A stretch of DNA of 64,000 bases. Source: Bacteroides sp. CAG:443. Its GTDB lineage: Bacteria; Bacteroidota; Bacteroidia; Bacteroidales; Bacteroidaceae. Numbering within the stretch: the first letter of the stretch is position 1; each line of letters begins with the position of its first letter. The notes below the pieces were generated by a model. It made no database searches and was not told the origin of the DNA. It was given only the letters and a program-made list of their open reading frames with translations. Below are positions 43,644 through 53,166 of this stretch, one piece after another. The stretch lies in the NCBI GenBank assembly GCA_000432735.1, contig FR887816.1, forward strand, positions 1 to 64,000, in the 5' to 3' direction. A program made the translations under genes and the position numbers.

Positions 43644-44003
43644 TTCATTTGGATCGAATCAATGCAATCATGTGATAAGCCGTATCACCTTAAATGTGAA
43701 CACATCAGCAAACAATATACCACAAACCTCGATGATGTCATTCTCGTGAAGTGAAAAAGATAAGGTGTTGATAATAGTTGTTTTAGTTCATAGATATAAT
43801 GATAAGTCAATTATAATAGCTACATTTGTAATATCTATATAGCCCTTGATAGTTTAGTCAAATTCATTTTTCATAACGAAATCAAAGTTCTTTAGGAGTA
43901 TAAGGAAAAAGCACACCGCGAACTTTGCCGGGTACGTGACGAACAAAAGACTTTCGGAAAAATAAAAGTAAATACAGAGCTATAAACTATAAATCAAAGT
44001 AAC
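43644..44003. pseudogene. Decayed coding tails B and C before lipoprotein copy 2
   Basis: Directly in frame after the immunity-like gene's TAG is an open stretch with an ATG (MQSCDKPYHLKCEHISKQYT, then TNLDDVILVK and TGA at 43752-43754). Its end resembles tail A, and the non-coding bases after both tails are also alike, including a TAnnTTTG element. Further right a 28-codon fragment (EYKEKAHRELCRVRDEQKTF, then GKIKVNTEL) is open without a start. These are probably remnants; short functional peptides cannot be excluded. Confidence 0.4.
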
Positions 44004-44777
44004 ATGAAAACAAAGAATTTATTTGGAATACTGATGTTATTCCTATTTACATTAACCTTTATCAGTTGTGGAGAAGATACAGATAATGACAAACAGATAT
44101 TTCATCTGTCATTTGAAAAAAACTATTACGAACGTCCTTTAACGGGAGCAAAGAATATCATGATAAGAGGAGGCAACAGAGACTATACTATAGATGTGAA
44201 AAACTCTGATATACTAGAAGTAACAGTAGATTTGTCTAGCCCTATGGGAATGGGTAATTTAGAAATACATCCCAAACAGACTGGAGAAACAATAGTAAAA
44301 GTCCATGATAATATTGTAAATGAGACGGTAAAACTGAAAATAAAGATTGTTGATAACTACCTGAATTTAGTACTTGCCAATCCCATGCAATCGCCATATA
44401 ATGAAGGTGATGAATTTTTCCTCATTAACAACAAATCAAAAAGTTTCTATCTGTACGATGAAGATAAAGACTTGAAACAGACAGGCTATTATAATTTTGT
44501 TGTAGAGAATAATGTCCCGTATATGGAATTAATCTTCAATGAGAAATTTGATAATAAATCTATATATAAATATGACCTGACAGGTACAAGCCAAAATACG
44601 TTTTTTGCTCTAAAGATACTATTAGGATGGAATTGGCAAGAACAGATTGAAAGCATGAAGACAAGGGAAATCTCTCCTGCCACCATGAATGCTAAAGACA
44701 TAGAAACAGGTGTTCAGTATTATTTTATTGTCGGCAATCATGATATGCCAGAGAATGTTTTAGGTATAAGCGATTAA
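44004..44777 (+). CDS. Lipoprotein with conserved signal peptide, copy 2
   Basis: A 257-residue lipoprotein: MKTKNLFGILMLFLFTLTFI then SC, with the lipobox Cys at residue 22. The mature part is beta-rich: an N-terminal Ig-like stretch (about 30-110, ending ETVKLKIKIVDNYLN) is followed by a second domain with FYLYDEDKDLKQTGYYNFVV. No family is recognised. The Ig-like then barrel-like layout is common in Bacteroides surface lipoproteins. The TACATTTG element about 175 bases upstream would give a long leader. Confidence 0.8.
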   Translation: MKTKNLFGILMLFLFTLTFISCGEDTDNDKQIFHLSFEKNYYERPLTGAKNIMIRGGNRDYTIDVKNSDILEVTVDLSSPMGMGNLEIHPKQTGETIVKVHDNIVNETVKLKIKIVDNYLNLVLANPMQSPYNEGDEFFLINNKSKSFYLYDEDKDLKQTGYYNFVVENNVPYMELIFNEKFDNKSIYKYDLTGTSQNTFFALKILLGWNWQEQIESMKTREISPATMNAKDIETGVQYYFIVGNHDMPENVLGISD

Positions 44778-44874
44778 GATTTTCTTTGATCACTTTTATT
44801 TTTCCTAGCTGACACTATCTAAAATTTTGTGTGAATGGAAACAGGATTTAGTTGTAAGCTCCTTCTTATAACTG

Positions 44875-44917
44875 GCTTCTGTTTAGGAACATTTACTGAA
44901 TATCCCTAAACAGAAGC
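44875..44917. terminator. Hairpin between converging genes, first
   Basis: Perfect 13-base arms GCTTCTGTTTAGG / CCTAAACAGAAGC around a 17-base loop, after lipoprotein copy 2. Confidence 0.65.
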
Positions 44918-44956
44918 ATAAATTGATTCATAATCAAGCCCCAGTTTGAAATAGAT

Positions 44957-45014
44957 CTTGTATTCCTTTTGCTGGCCCATTACGGGTATCACTCCCAGCA
45001 AAAAGGAATTCAAG
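44957..45014. terminator. Hairpin between converging genes, second
   Basis: Arms CTTGTATTCCTTTTGCTGG / CCAGCAAAAAGGAATTCAAG pair with one bulged A and one mismatch. It is the likely end of the leftward receptor operon. Confidence 0.6.
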
Positions 45015-45046
45015 ACCATATAGGGTAGTGTTTCATTCGGCGTTTT

Positions 45047-47371
45047 CTATTGATTATTCATGTTCAATCGCGACATTTCACTTTCGGCCGCACTCTGATT
45101 ATTCATTTTCTTTTCTGTACGGAAGCGATAAGTAATCGTGAAACCGACTTTTCGGGTTTCTTCCTTCCCGACAGTATTTATGATAATATCATGCAGACGG
45201 GCTGAAGCACGCGTATTATTCTTATTGAAAATGTCGTAAGCATCCAGTGAAAGTTGAAGCTTGTCATTCAGGAACGATTTCTTCAGGCTCAAATTAAGGG
45301 AGGTATAACCCTTTGATTCGTATAACTGATAATACCCTTTGGAACCATAATTAAAGTTGGCAGACAACAGAAATCCGGATGGGAGTGTGAAACTGTTGTT
45401 GAAGTTCAGCATCACCAGCGGGCGTCCTGATTTCAGGGTAGTTCCATCCGGACCGGGATAATGGAAAAAAGTTTTTATGCAAGTCAGCGTGAGGGAAGGC
45501 ATCCACCACTTCACAGGATATTGCACGTTGACCATACCCGTCAGATTGTGCATTTTATCGAAATTATCCATGTAGCTGACCGTCACTGCCGAGTTTCCCG
45601 GCATACTATAGAAAGCCGTAACCAGCGGATCACGGGTAAGAGTATAATTCAAATTCAGGAACAGGAACTTATAAAACAGCATATAGTTCAGGTCGTGAGT
45701 CAAGGCCTGCTTCAGGTAAAGATTTCCTTTCTGATAGGTAAACCGATCTGTATACACCGCATTATCGTTCATCACATCAAATGGCGGACGTTCCGTATGA
45801 ATGGAGTAAGTAAGGGACTGTTGCAGCTTCTCCGTATTATAACTCAGCGAGACAGAAGGCAAGAAATTGTGATAGGCCTAATCTTGAGTCTTGTTGTCGT
45901 GGGTCTCTTTCAGCTCGCTTCGTATCTGTTCGTAGCGTAAGCCTGCCCCTAATGACAGGTTCTTCCAAGTGTAATCGTACGACAGGTAGACCGAATTTTT
46001 CATCTCCGTATTGTGTGTCCGACCATTATTCAAGGCACGGACATATTCTATATAGTCGGTTCCACTGGTATGGCTGAAATCGTAACCAAGATTGAAAGCT
46101 CCCGCCTTCTCCATTTCATATGACAAAGAGAATTTGGCCGCAAACAAATCCCAGTCCGCCTTGCGGTAATAATCCATAGACGTTCCCGTACGGTCGCTTT
46201 CCCATTCACAGATATTGCCCCGGCTATGATCAGTCTTATGAAGATAATCCCCGTATGCGTTCATCCTCCAGCCGTTCTTCCAGTCGTTCATATAATACAG
46301 ATTAAAATGATTACTGACGGACTTAGCTGATACATCACTGAGATTCTTGATAAAGGTAGAAACTCCTTTATCCGGTATCATGGAAAGGGTATCGTTCGAG
46401 AAGGTATTGCCCTGACTATATTTGCCTTCATACTTCAACCCAATCTCCGATTCCGGCGAAAAATGATAAGAGACACCTCCCGTATAGGTATGGCTTTCGT
46501 TAAAGATTCGCTTCCGGTTCAGATTGGTCAGGTTCCAGATAGTATCACTTTGAGTCTGCTGGTAAGCGTCAAGTGCCGAATTATTTTTTCCCCGGTTGTA
46601 ATTGTAGGAGAAAAAGAAGTCCCAGTTCTTATAATTGTAACTACCGTTTATAAGATAGTTTTGGTTGAAGTGATTTCCTTGCTGTAAATTGCCTTTTACA
46701 TTGAAGGCAAACCCATCCCCCAGCCGCCTGGTTTTTATTTCGATTATGGCACGTTGTTCAGAATAATACCGTACCCCCGGATTCAAAATCAGTTTAACGG
46801 AACGGATTTGATCAACTGAAAGATTATCCAGTTCGGTCTTGTCCACCACTTCCCTGCCATTGATGTAATAGACAGGATTTCCTTTTCCAATGACTTCGAC
46901 GGAGTTTCCTCTTTGCTGTATACCCGGAATCTTACAGAGCAAGTCGTTCAAGTTCGTTTGTTGGGATAAAATGGTATTCTCCACATCGGCCAACAATCCA
47001 TCACGATCCAGCTTGAATGGCTTCCGATACGCGATAACTTCCACATCTTTCAGTGTAGTCTGTGATACTTCCATCCGAACCACTGGCAGAGCAAGATCTG
47101 CATTGACCTTCACATCCTTATACAGTGTCTGATAGCCCAGATAGGAATAGCGAATAATATAGTTACCCCCGGCAAGCGATGTGCTGTATACCCCGCAAGA
47201 GTCAGATACCGCTCCGCTGACAAGGGTGCTGTCCACTTGGTTTAGGAATGCCACATTCACCATCGGCATCACCGTATTCTCTGAGTCCATGATTTTTCCT
47301 TTTACAACATACTGGCCGTAAGTCGGCAGCAAAATCAGGCTGGCTATCAAAGCTAAAAATAGTTTTTTCAT
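45047..47371 (-). pseudogene. Outer-membrane receptor 3, interrupted by an in-frame amber codon
   Basis: The frame would encode about 774 residues, the same size as the two intact paralogues. It has a signal peptide, a carboxypeptidase-regulatory-like domain (about 20-105), a plug-like domain (about 115-215; NDLLCKIPGIQQRG, VYYINGREV) and a barrel. A TAG at 45878-45880 (codon 498) splits it between NKTQD and AYHNFLPSVSLSYN. Sequence before and after continues in the same frame, and CAG (Gln) to TAG is the simplest change. Without suppression only the plug and half the barrel would be made. It is the last gene of PagL-like - lipoprotein - receptor - receptor. Confidence 0.85.
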
Positions 47372-47421
47372 TAGTCAAGTTTATACAATAATTTCAATCA
47401 TAAACTGTAGTTCAAAATACA

Positions 47422-49698
47422 TTATCGTCCGAAGCGTGAAGAATCCACCTCTTTCTTCTCCCTGCTGATGCTGCCGCCAAAGCGGTAAACAAATTTCACC
47501 GAAAGGGTACGGCTGTATTGCCCCATATTCAAGTCGATGTGCTGTCCTGCATAGCGGTTTCTTACCTTCATGCGCATGGTATCAAACAAGTCAGAACACG
47601 TCAGGCTTAGAGTTGCCTTATCCTTCAGGAAGTTCCATTGCGCCCCCACATTGACCGTAAAGACTGGTTTCGTATCGCTGATACCGGAAATCATGCTTGA
47701 ACGATACGTTGCATCCAGATCGAAACCAACATTGGAACCTACCGAGAAATGATTCTGCATGGCCAGCATACACGCCCATTTATTCCGGTCGAAGGGAATA
47801 TCCCAGAAATTGTCGCAACGGTTACGGTCATTCATAACCGTAGCGTTTACCTGAGAGGAAAGCCAGCTTCCGATGCTGAACGGAATATTGGCACTCATTC
47901 CGAAAGACTGGTAATAATTCCAGTTCTGTGTGCGGTACACAAGTGCCAGACGATCCTTCGCCTGATACATGTCCATCGTAAAATAATCGTTGGTCCGCTC
48001 ATAGAACAGCGACAGCATGTACTTCTGAAGAAAGAGATAATTGGCATTCACACTGTATACGTTGGCAGGCCGAAGTCCCTCGATGGTCTGAATCTCTTCG
48101 TAGGCATTCATATAGGTGGTACTGGTCTGCATGTCCCAATAAGTGGGATAATCCTTTTGCGACGAAACACCCAGCATGAACGTATGCTTTTCCGACGGCG
48201 AATAGCTCAGACTGGCCTGCGGATAGACCGCCCATTTGTGATAGTTTCCGATGGTGTAATACTCACCGGTTGCCGAGAGAGAAAGGGAAAGTCCGTTCTC
48301 AAACTCCTTGTCGAAGCCGGCATAAAAGTTGGTAATCTGCTCATAAAGGCGCGAAGAGGAATTATCCACGTCCCCCTTTCCCTCCGCCTGATTGAACAAC
48401 TGGCTGTTCTTGTTATCGGTATAATCATAACGAACACCGTATTTCAAAGTCCAATCATTAACAAGACCGTGGCTCTGGTCGGCATATACAGAGAACTTGC
48501 GTATCTTTTGGTCTGAAATATAGTCCAGCAGCTGACGAGTATTGTCTGTCAGTTTACTTTCCAGACGATTCTTGTCATTCATGGTGTAATCCGTATAATC
48601 CACACCAAAATCCAGTCCGAAGCCGGAAGAATAGCGGGCAAAGACATTGTGCAGCCGGCTGTCCTGCAACTTGTCGTTGTGGCTGTTCTGAAAGTTTCCG
48701 TTTACATCAATCGTACCTTTGCCGTTGTTCGACAAGGCACCGTTGTAGCCCACGCTCAACTCATTATCTTCGTTTATCTGATAGTCGTACTCGGCGTAGA
48801 TATTATGCCTCCAGCCCTTTGTATTGATTTTCTGTGTCTGCGTGATGTCATATACCTTCCCGTCATAATTGTGCAGGGAAGCCAAATCCATCACGGTCAT
48901 GATATGTGAATAGCCCGGGTTATAAGAAACATTCAGCGACGACTTGCCTTTTGTGAGCAGGAAGTTTACATTTCCGCTGTAACTGCTGAAATACTGGTTG
49001 CTGTAGGTTGCCGAAACTTCACTCTGGAGGGTATTGTTGTCTGCCTTTGCCGTTACGATATTGATAGCAGCCCCGCGCACATGATATTCGGGCGGTGTGT
49101 TATACATCACCTCGGCGGCCTGCACCTGCGAAGCGGAAGTATTCTTCAACATCTCTATCAGCTGTTCCTGTGTCAGTGTACTTGCCTTCCCGTTCAGAAT
49201 CACCGTCACATCCTTTGCCCCCACCAGCGAGAGCTTGCCGTTCCTGTCCTGTACCCCCGGCAGCTTACAAATAGCCTCGTAAACATTGTTTACGATATGT
49301 TTCTCCGTGAGGGCTGAAATGTCATAATTCAGCTTTCCCTTTTCCACTGTCACAAACGGGCGTTCCCCCTCGATTACCACTTCCTCCAGATTATAGTCTT
49401 TCGGTTCCAGTGTAATGATACCCGCATCATGCGCCTGCCCCTTTACTTGCTTAGTCTGATAAAGCAGATGCTGAACGATGAGCTGATATTTCTCCGGCTC
49501 TGGTTCAAGTCTGAATGTACCGTCGACTGCAGAGATAGCTGCCTCCAAATAGGTAGAATCTGGAAGCTGCATCACGATGGTTGCACCCTCTACCGGTTGT
49601 TGCTTGGTATCTACTATTTTCCCTGTCGTCTGACTGAAAGCAGAAACTGAAAAGCCAGTAAATATCATTGACAACACGATTATCTTTTTATTCTTCAT
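47422..49698 (-). CDS. Outer-membrane receptor 1 (OMP_b-brl type, plug plus barrel)
   Basis: A 758-residue protein: signal peptide (MKNKKIIVLSMIFTGFSVSA), carboxypeptidase-regulatory-like domain (about 25-105; VEGATIVMQLPDSTYLEAAI), plug-like domain (about 115-220; NVYEAICKLPGVQDRNGKL, VTVILNGKAS) and a long barrel with aromatic-ended strands to the C-terminal VSREKKEVDSSRFGR. There is no SusD partner and no clear TonB box, so this is the OMP_b-brl_3-like class rather than a classical SusC. Ligand unknown. It lies between the copy-2 lipoprotein (44-base gap) and the amber-interrupted receptor. Confidence 0.87.
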   Translation of the reverse strand: MKNKKIIVLSMIFTGFSVSAFSQTTGKIVDTKQQPVEGATIVMQLPDSTYLEAAISAVDGTFRLEPEPEKYQLIVQHLLYQTKQVKGQAHDAGIITLEPKDYNLEEVVIEGERPFVTVEKGKLNYDISALTEKHIVNNVYEAICKLPGVQDRNGKLSLVGAKDVTVILNGKASTLTQEQLIEMLKNTSASQVQAAEVMYNTPPEYHVRGAAINIVTAKADNNTLQSEVSATYSNQYFSSYSGNVNFLLTKGKSSLNVSYNPGYSHIMTVMDLASLHNYDGKVYDITQTQKINTKGWRHNIYAEYDYQINEDNELSVGYNGALSNNGKGTIDVNGNFQNSHNDKLQDSRLHNVFARYSSGFGLDFGVDYTDYTMNDKNRLESKLTDNTRQLLDYISDQKIRKFSVYADQSHGLVNDWTLKYGVRYDYTDNKNSQLFNQAEGKGDVDNSSSRLYEQITNFYAGFDKEFENGLSLSLSATGEYYTIGNYHKWAVYPQASLSYSPSEKHTFMLGVSSQKDYPTYWDMQTSTTYMNAYEEIQTIEGLRPANVYSVNANYLFLQKYMLSLFYERTNDYFTMDMYQAKDRLALVYRTQNWNYYQSFGMSANIPFSIGSWLSSQVNATVMNDRNRCDNFWDIPFDRNKWACMLAMQNHFSVGSNVGFDLDATYRSSMISGISDTKPVFTVNVGAQWNFLKDKATLSLTCSDLFDTMRMKVRNRYAGQHIDLNMGQYSRTLSVKFVYRFGGSISREKKEVDSSRFGR

Positions 49699-49742
49699 AT
49701 CACTGCAATGTGTTATATTTACGTTTCAAATCAAATTATGAC

Positions 49743-50750
49743 TCAATTTATATCCATTTCTTTTCCATACTCCACCTCGTATGATTGAGGATAATATATA
49801 TCCAATAGCCCTTTTAGGATACGTTTCTCGCCGGTTACCGGATGACTCGCATAAATCTTGAACCATATACCGTAATACTTATACCAGCATTTTATAATAC
49901 ATGTTCTTTGTTTGTTCGGACTTACACTAACGATTTCTTTTATTTCAAGCATTTCTTCCGTAAGTGGAAGATGATAAACGCCTGCAGAGAGTGGCAAAGT
50001 TACTGTAGACATAACCGGACTGCCATATTGGTTGATAACACGAACAGGAACCATCGGAGCATCCTTACCGAATATCTTCAACTGTTCCTCTGTTAGTATC
50101 GTTTCCCATTCATGCTCATTTACAAAAGAATAATCCACTTTAAAATTACTATACGGATATACAGCGAAAGTAGAAACATTGTTTGTAGAGTTTATGTAAT
50201 GTATTGCATCCCTTTTCTGCATCATATTGTCCATAATAAGGTATGATTCCGTATATACAATGCTGTCGAGATTATATCTAGTTGAAGGTTCTATATCCAC
50301 TGAAATTTGTCTCCCGTTATACGTGTTTCCTATATCAATATATACTCTCTTTGTTTCATAATTCATGTTTTCCGATCCAGACAAGACAAGATGGGTTGCA
50401 TCCTTCCGTTCAATGGTAAGTTTTATGTCAGGATGTAAAACTTTTATTTTTACCTGCCCAAAGCCATTAGTGTAAAGAGAGGCATTTTCTGCCATCAGAC
50501 TTCCGTCAGGTCCATAGATATCTCCTCTGATTTCATTGTAGTTGCCATTTTCATCCATATCATATACAGACTGTATATCCCAATTGGATGATTCAAAGTA
50601 AATTTCTGATACAGGATCTTTTTCCGAGAGTTGTACTTCACTGACCGACGGTGCAAAATCGCTGATAAAAACTTCACTGTTACAGCTATGCAGCACAATT
50701 ACAGCAATTATAACAGTATGTATGATCTTCAATAAAGATTTCATGTTCAT
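49743..50750 (-). CDS. Lipoprotein paired with PagL-like barrel, copy 2
   Basis: A 335-residue lipoprotein: the start MNMKSLLKIIHTVIIAVIVL leads to a lipobox LHSC (Cys about 23). The mature part resembles copy 1 (FISDFAPSVSEVQLSEKDPV, then YFESSNWDIQSVY; later YYGIWFKIYASHPVTGEKR). It lies 19 bases after PagL-like copy 2 and ahead of receptor 1. In copy 1 the lipoprotein precedes the PagL-like gene, so the order is reversed between the two loci. Confidence 0.8.
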   Translation of the reverse strand: MNMKSLLKIIHTVIIAVIVLHSCNSEVFISDFAPSVSEVQLSEKDPVSEIYFESSNWDIQSVYDMDENGNYNEIRGDIYGPDGSLMAENASLYTNGFGQVKIKVLHPDIKLTIERKDATHLVLSGSENMNYETKRVYIDIGNTYNGRQISVDIEPSTRYNLDSIVYTESYLIMDNMMQKRDAIHYINSTNNVSTFAVYPYSNFKVDYSFVNEHEWETILTEEQLKIFGKDAPMVPVRVINQYGSPVMSTVTLPLSAGVYHLPLTEEMLEIKEIVSVSPNKQRTCIIKCWYKYYGIWFKIYASHPVTGEKRILKGLLDIYYPQSYEVEYGKEMDIN

Positions 50751-50768
50751 AATCGACCTGTTTATTCA

Positions 50769-52004
50769 TTATCTTGCGTTGAACCTATACCCGATACCTA
50801 ACATGAGATTATTCGGATCTTTGAATCGGTAGAGCTGATATCCGGTGTGCAGAAAGATATTCTTGGTTATGTTTGTCTTCAGTACAAATGTCTGATAGAA
50901 TGAATTTGTATCGGAACCCTTACAGATAAAGTTCTTTCCTATACCTAAATTGATAGAGAAAATAGGCATTACAATTTCCGCTCTCACTGAAATACCCGTA
51001 GAAAACTGTTCCCTAAACGAAGGTCTGAAGAATTTGAGATCTTCCGGAGTTGAAGGAATATAGTCATTTGCGATGTGTTGCCCGATATTTGCACTTTCAT
51101 CATACTGCATGTCGAGCGAGAGCCCAGCCCTGAAATACCTGCTAAAATTATAGAGAGGATTGAAGTTCAATCCGATTATTCCGAACGAACCTGGTGCCAG
51201 CAGCGGATCATGATTTTCCGGAAAAACCCCTCTTTTCCGTATAGCTCCATAAACTATCAGGTCATAGCTGATATATCTTTCAAATTTTGGTTTGATTAGT
51301 TTGCTCAATGTTTCTTTTCCATTTTTGCCACCTCCGAAACTTCTTGTAATACCAATTGATGCTCCTATAGTATTTACCCCAGAGTTAGGATAGCTGGTAT
51401 TACCGTTTGAGTAATGTGTAACCCCTATGCCAGCCCTCAGGTTTGTATTTGCTGCGATCTGCCAGTTCAGAAGGAATCCCAAGTTTATATATGCATTGAT
51501 TTTAGAGCCTACCACCGTATTATGGGGATTATTCTCTTCATCGAATTTCTTCCATCCGAATGAAGCTCCAAAGTTCCATTCATAATCGAATGAAAGTCTG
51601 GGTGAAATTGTAGCGATTCTTGATGTCTGAAATACATACACGGCAAGTGGATTACCTATTTCTCTCGAATTGAAAAAGGTATTATAACTTATACCTATTC
51701 CCTGTATGGCATAAGGATACAACCTGCCCAGTTCAGAATCGGGAGAGAACTTAAATCCATACTTTAGATGTCCGGCAAGGCTTGAATTTATTTTCTTTCC
51801 TGTGTAGTTGGTTCCTTTGAAAAACTCATCAGTAGGAAACACATAGGAAGGTCTGAAATCAATACCTATCATATGTTCGGCTCCTCCTTTCTTTGTAACT
51901 TCTCCATTTCCTATGCTTATCGAGTCATCATAACCCTGAGCACATATACCTGTATGAATAAATACAAAGAAAAGCAGAAGTATGTATATAAACTTCATTT
52001 TCAA
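50769..52004 (-). CDS. PagL-like outer-membrane barrel, copy 2
   Basis: A 411-residue paralogue of the protein at 36.4-37.6 kb (about 60% identity by eye along most of the length). The His-x-Ser core is again in VTHYSNGNTSYPNSGVN, and the strands and closing LMLGIGYRFNAR are matched. It carries a signal peptide (FVFIHTGICAQ). Catalytic residues match those of PagL by position only. It precedes its lipoprotein partner by 19 bases and is likely regulated with it. Confidence 0.72.
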   Translation of the reverse strand: MKMKFIYILLLFFVFIHTGICAQGYDDSISIGNGEVTKKGGAEHMIGIDFRPSYVFPTDEFFKGTNYTGKKINSSLAGHLKYGFKFSPDSELGRLYPYAIQGIGISYNTFFNSREIGNPLAVYVFQTSRIATISPRLSFDYEWNFGASFGWKKFDEENNPHNTVVGSKINAYINLGFLLNWQIAANTNLRAGIGVTHYSNGNTSYPNSGVNTIGASIGITRSFGGGKNGKETLSKLIKPKFERYISYDLIVYGAIRKRGVFPENHDPLLAPGSFGIIGLNFNPLYNFSRYFRAGLSLDMQYDESANIGQHIANDYIPSTPEDLKFFRPSFREQFSTGISVRAEIVMPIFSINLGIGKNFICKGSDTNSFYQTFVLKTNITKNIFLHTGYQLYRFKDPNNLMLGIGYRFNAR

Positions 52005-52086
52005 ATACTTTCTTGTTTAAACTATTATATTTCTCTATTGATTTTCCCAAATACTTTTTCAGCAAAGAACATACCTCTTGCCAGAT

Positions 52087-52248
52087 CTACGGCGTTCCAT
52101 CGGCACAATTATCACAAACGCCACCAATACAAACCGATTCACAGTATTCACAACTTATACATATTATATCAAAGAATCCCATAAGAGGTATTTTCGTTAA
52201 ATTCCTATCAAATGTATGTATTATCAGTGAAAGATTTAGTTTGTTCAT
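52087..52248 (-). CDS. Possible 53-residue cysteine-rich small protein
   Basis: A short frame in the 318-base gap between the small barrel gene and PagL-like copy 2, on the same strand. It starts MNKLNLSLII and holds six cysteines in residues 30-48 spaced C-x2-C-x2-C-x3-C-x4-C-x2-C (CISCEYCESVC, then GGVCDNC). The first four match ferredoxin cluster spacing. No good ribosome binding site was seen, and the flanking frame has no homologue I can name, so it may be a chance frame. The rest of the gap is A/T-rich without a gene. Confidence 0.3.
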   Translation of the reverse strand: MNKLNLSLIIHTFDRNLTKIPLMGFFDIICISCEYCESVCIGGVCDNCADGTP

Positions 52249-52322
52249 AGATAAATAATATTTAATGTCTTATTTTATAATCTTTTTTACCTTCTTGTTA
52301 AATAACTTATACCTATCCGCCC

Positions 52323-52958
52323 CTAAAATGATATTACACATTTGATTCCCCAAAAACATTCCCATCTTCTTTGTATAAGATTAAATTGATAGTTTGCTTG
52401 AGGACCAATCGTAATATTTTTTCTTATGTTAAAGGATAATCCGACTCCTATGGTATAGGGAGTAGGATCTACCGAAAGTATGGAGTTATTTGAATGATCC
52501 AATGTATAGCTGCCGGATATATTAACATACAATTTCCTATCCAATGGAAAAGTAAGAATTGTATTTCGCCGTAAGAATATTGATGGATTGGCTACATCTA
52601 CATGACTGCTAATCGTAAACTTTTTATGTTTTAGATATTCATTGTTTAAATTGAAAAATTTAACAGAAGTAGATTTGTCAAAGATAGGACCCATATCTAT
52701 ATGTTGGCATTTCGGTTTATCAAAATCGTATGTCTTAATATCCAGTGTAAAATCATTCCAAGAGCCATACCTCTTCTTTATAGGCTCACCTATAAAGCTC
52801 TTTTCCAATTCCTTTTTTAAATCACTATCTATGTAAATCGGCATCTCGCTATCCAATATCTTAGACAATTTAACGGAGTCCTCTTTTGTCCATATAACCT
52901 GTGCACAAAGGGAGTTTGTAAAAAGACAGAAGGCTATCAATATGATTATTGCTATCAT
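52323..52958 (-). CDS. Small outer-membrane barrel protein upstream of PagL-like copy 2
   Basis: A 211-residue exported protein: signal peptide (MIAIIILIAFCLFTNSLCAQ), acidic helical region (about 25-60), then alternating strands (TILTFPLDRKLYVNISGSYT, YTIGVGLSFNIRKNITIGPQ) ending VISF, the typical final aromatic of outer-membrane proteins. It resembles the barrel at 38.6-39.4 kb only in role and place, not closely in sequence. Function unknown. Confidence 0.7.
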   Translation of the reverse strand: MIAIIILIAFCLFTNSLCAQVIWTKEDSVKLSKILDSEMPIYIDSDLKKELEKSFIGEPIKKRYGSWNDFTLDIKTYDFDKPKCQHIDMGPIFDKSTSVKFFNLNNEYLKHKKFTISSHVDVANPSIFLRRNTILTFPLDRKLYVNISGSYTLDHSNNSILSVDPTPYTIGVGLSFNIRKNITIGPQANYQFNLIQRRWECFWGIKCVISF

Positions 52959-53009
52959 GCATTTTCAAATTTAAAGCATATATTTATTATGCCTAAGTAT
53001 AAGTTCCTT

Positions 53010-53132
53010 TCAGGTCGAACAGCATCTGTTGTATTGCTTCACTAGAAAAAACTCTTCGTCTTTGTTGCAACTTGTAAGGCTAAGCACACTAAGGAATAAT
53101 ACTAGTATTCCGAATAAGTTCCTTGTTTCCAT
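53010..53132 (-). pseudogene. Frameshifted stub of a conserved-signal-peptide lipoprotein (copy 4)
   Basis: METRNLFGILVLFLSVLSLT then SC is a fourth version of the shared signal peptide with lipobox. The frame ends after 40 residues. If one base is added to the run of six T after GACGAAGAG, the frame continues as SSEAIQQMLFDLKGTYT before a TAG, a pattern common near the start of Bacteroides DUF4840-like lipoproteins. The gene is therefore probably shortened by a homopolymer slip and a later truncation. A short functional lipopeptide cannot be ruled out. Confidence 0.65.
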
Positions 53133-53166
53133 ATTACCTTGATTTTAGGAGTTTATAGGTCTTATT

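Noticed and set aside
47749..48516. A 255-codon plus-strand frame antisense to receptor 1
   Set aside because: Low-complexity Ile/Val-rich translation of the opposite strand of a well-supported receptor.
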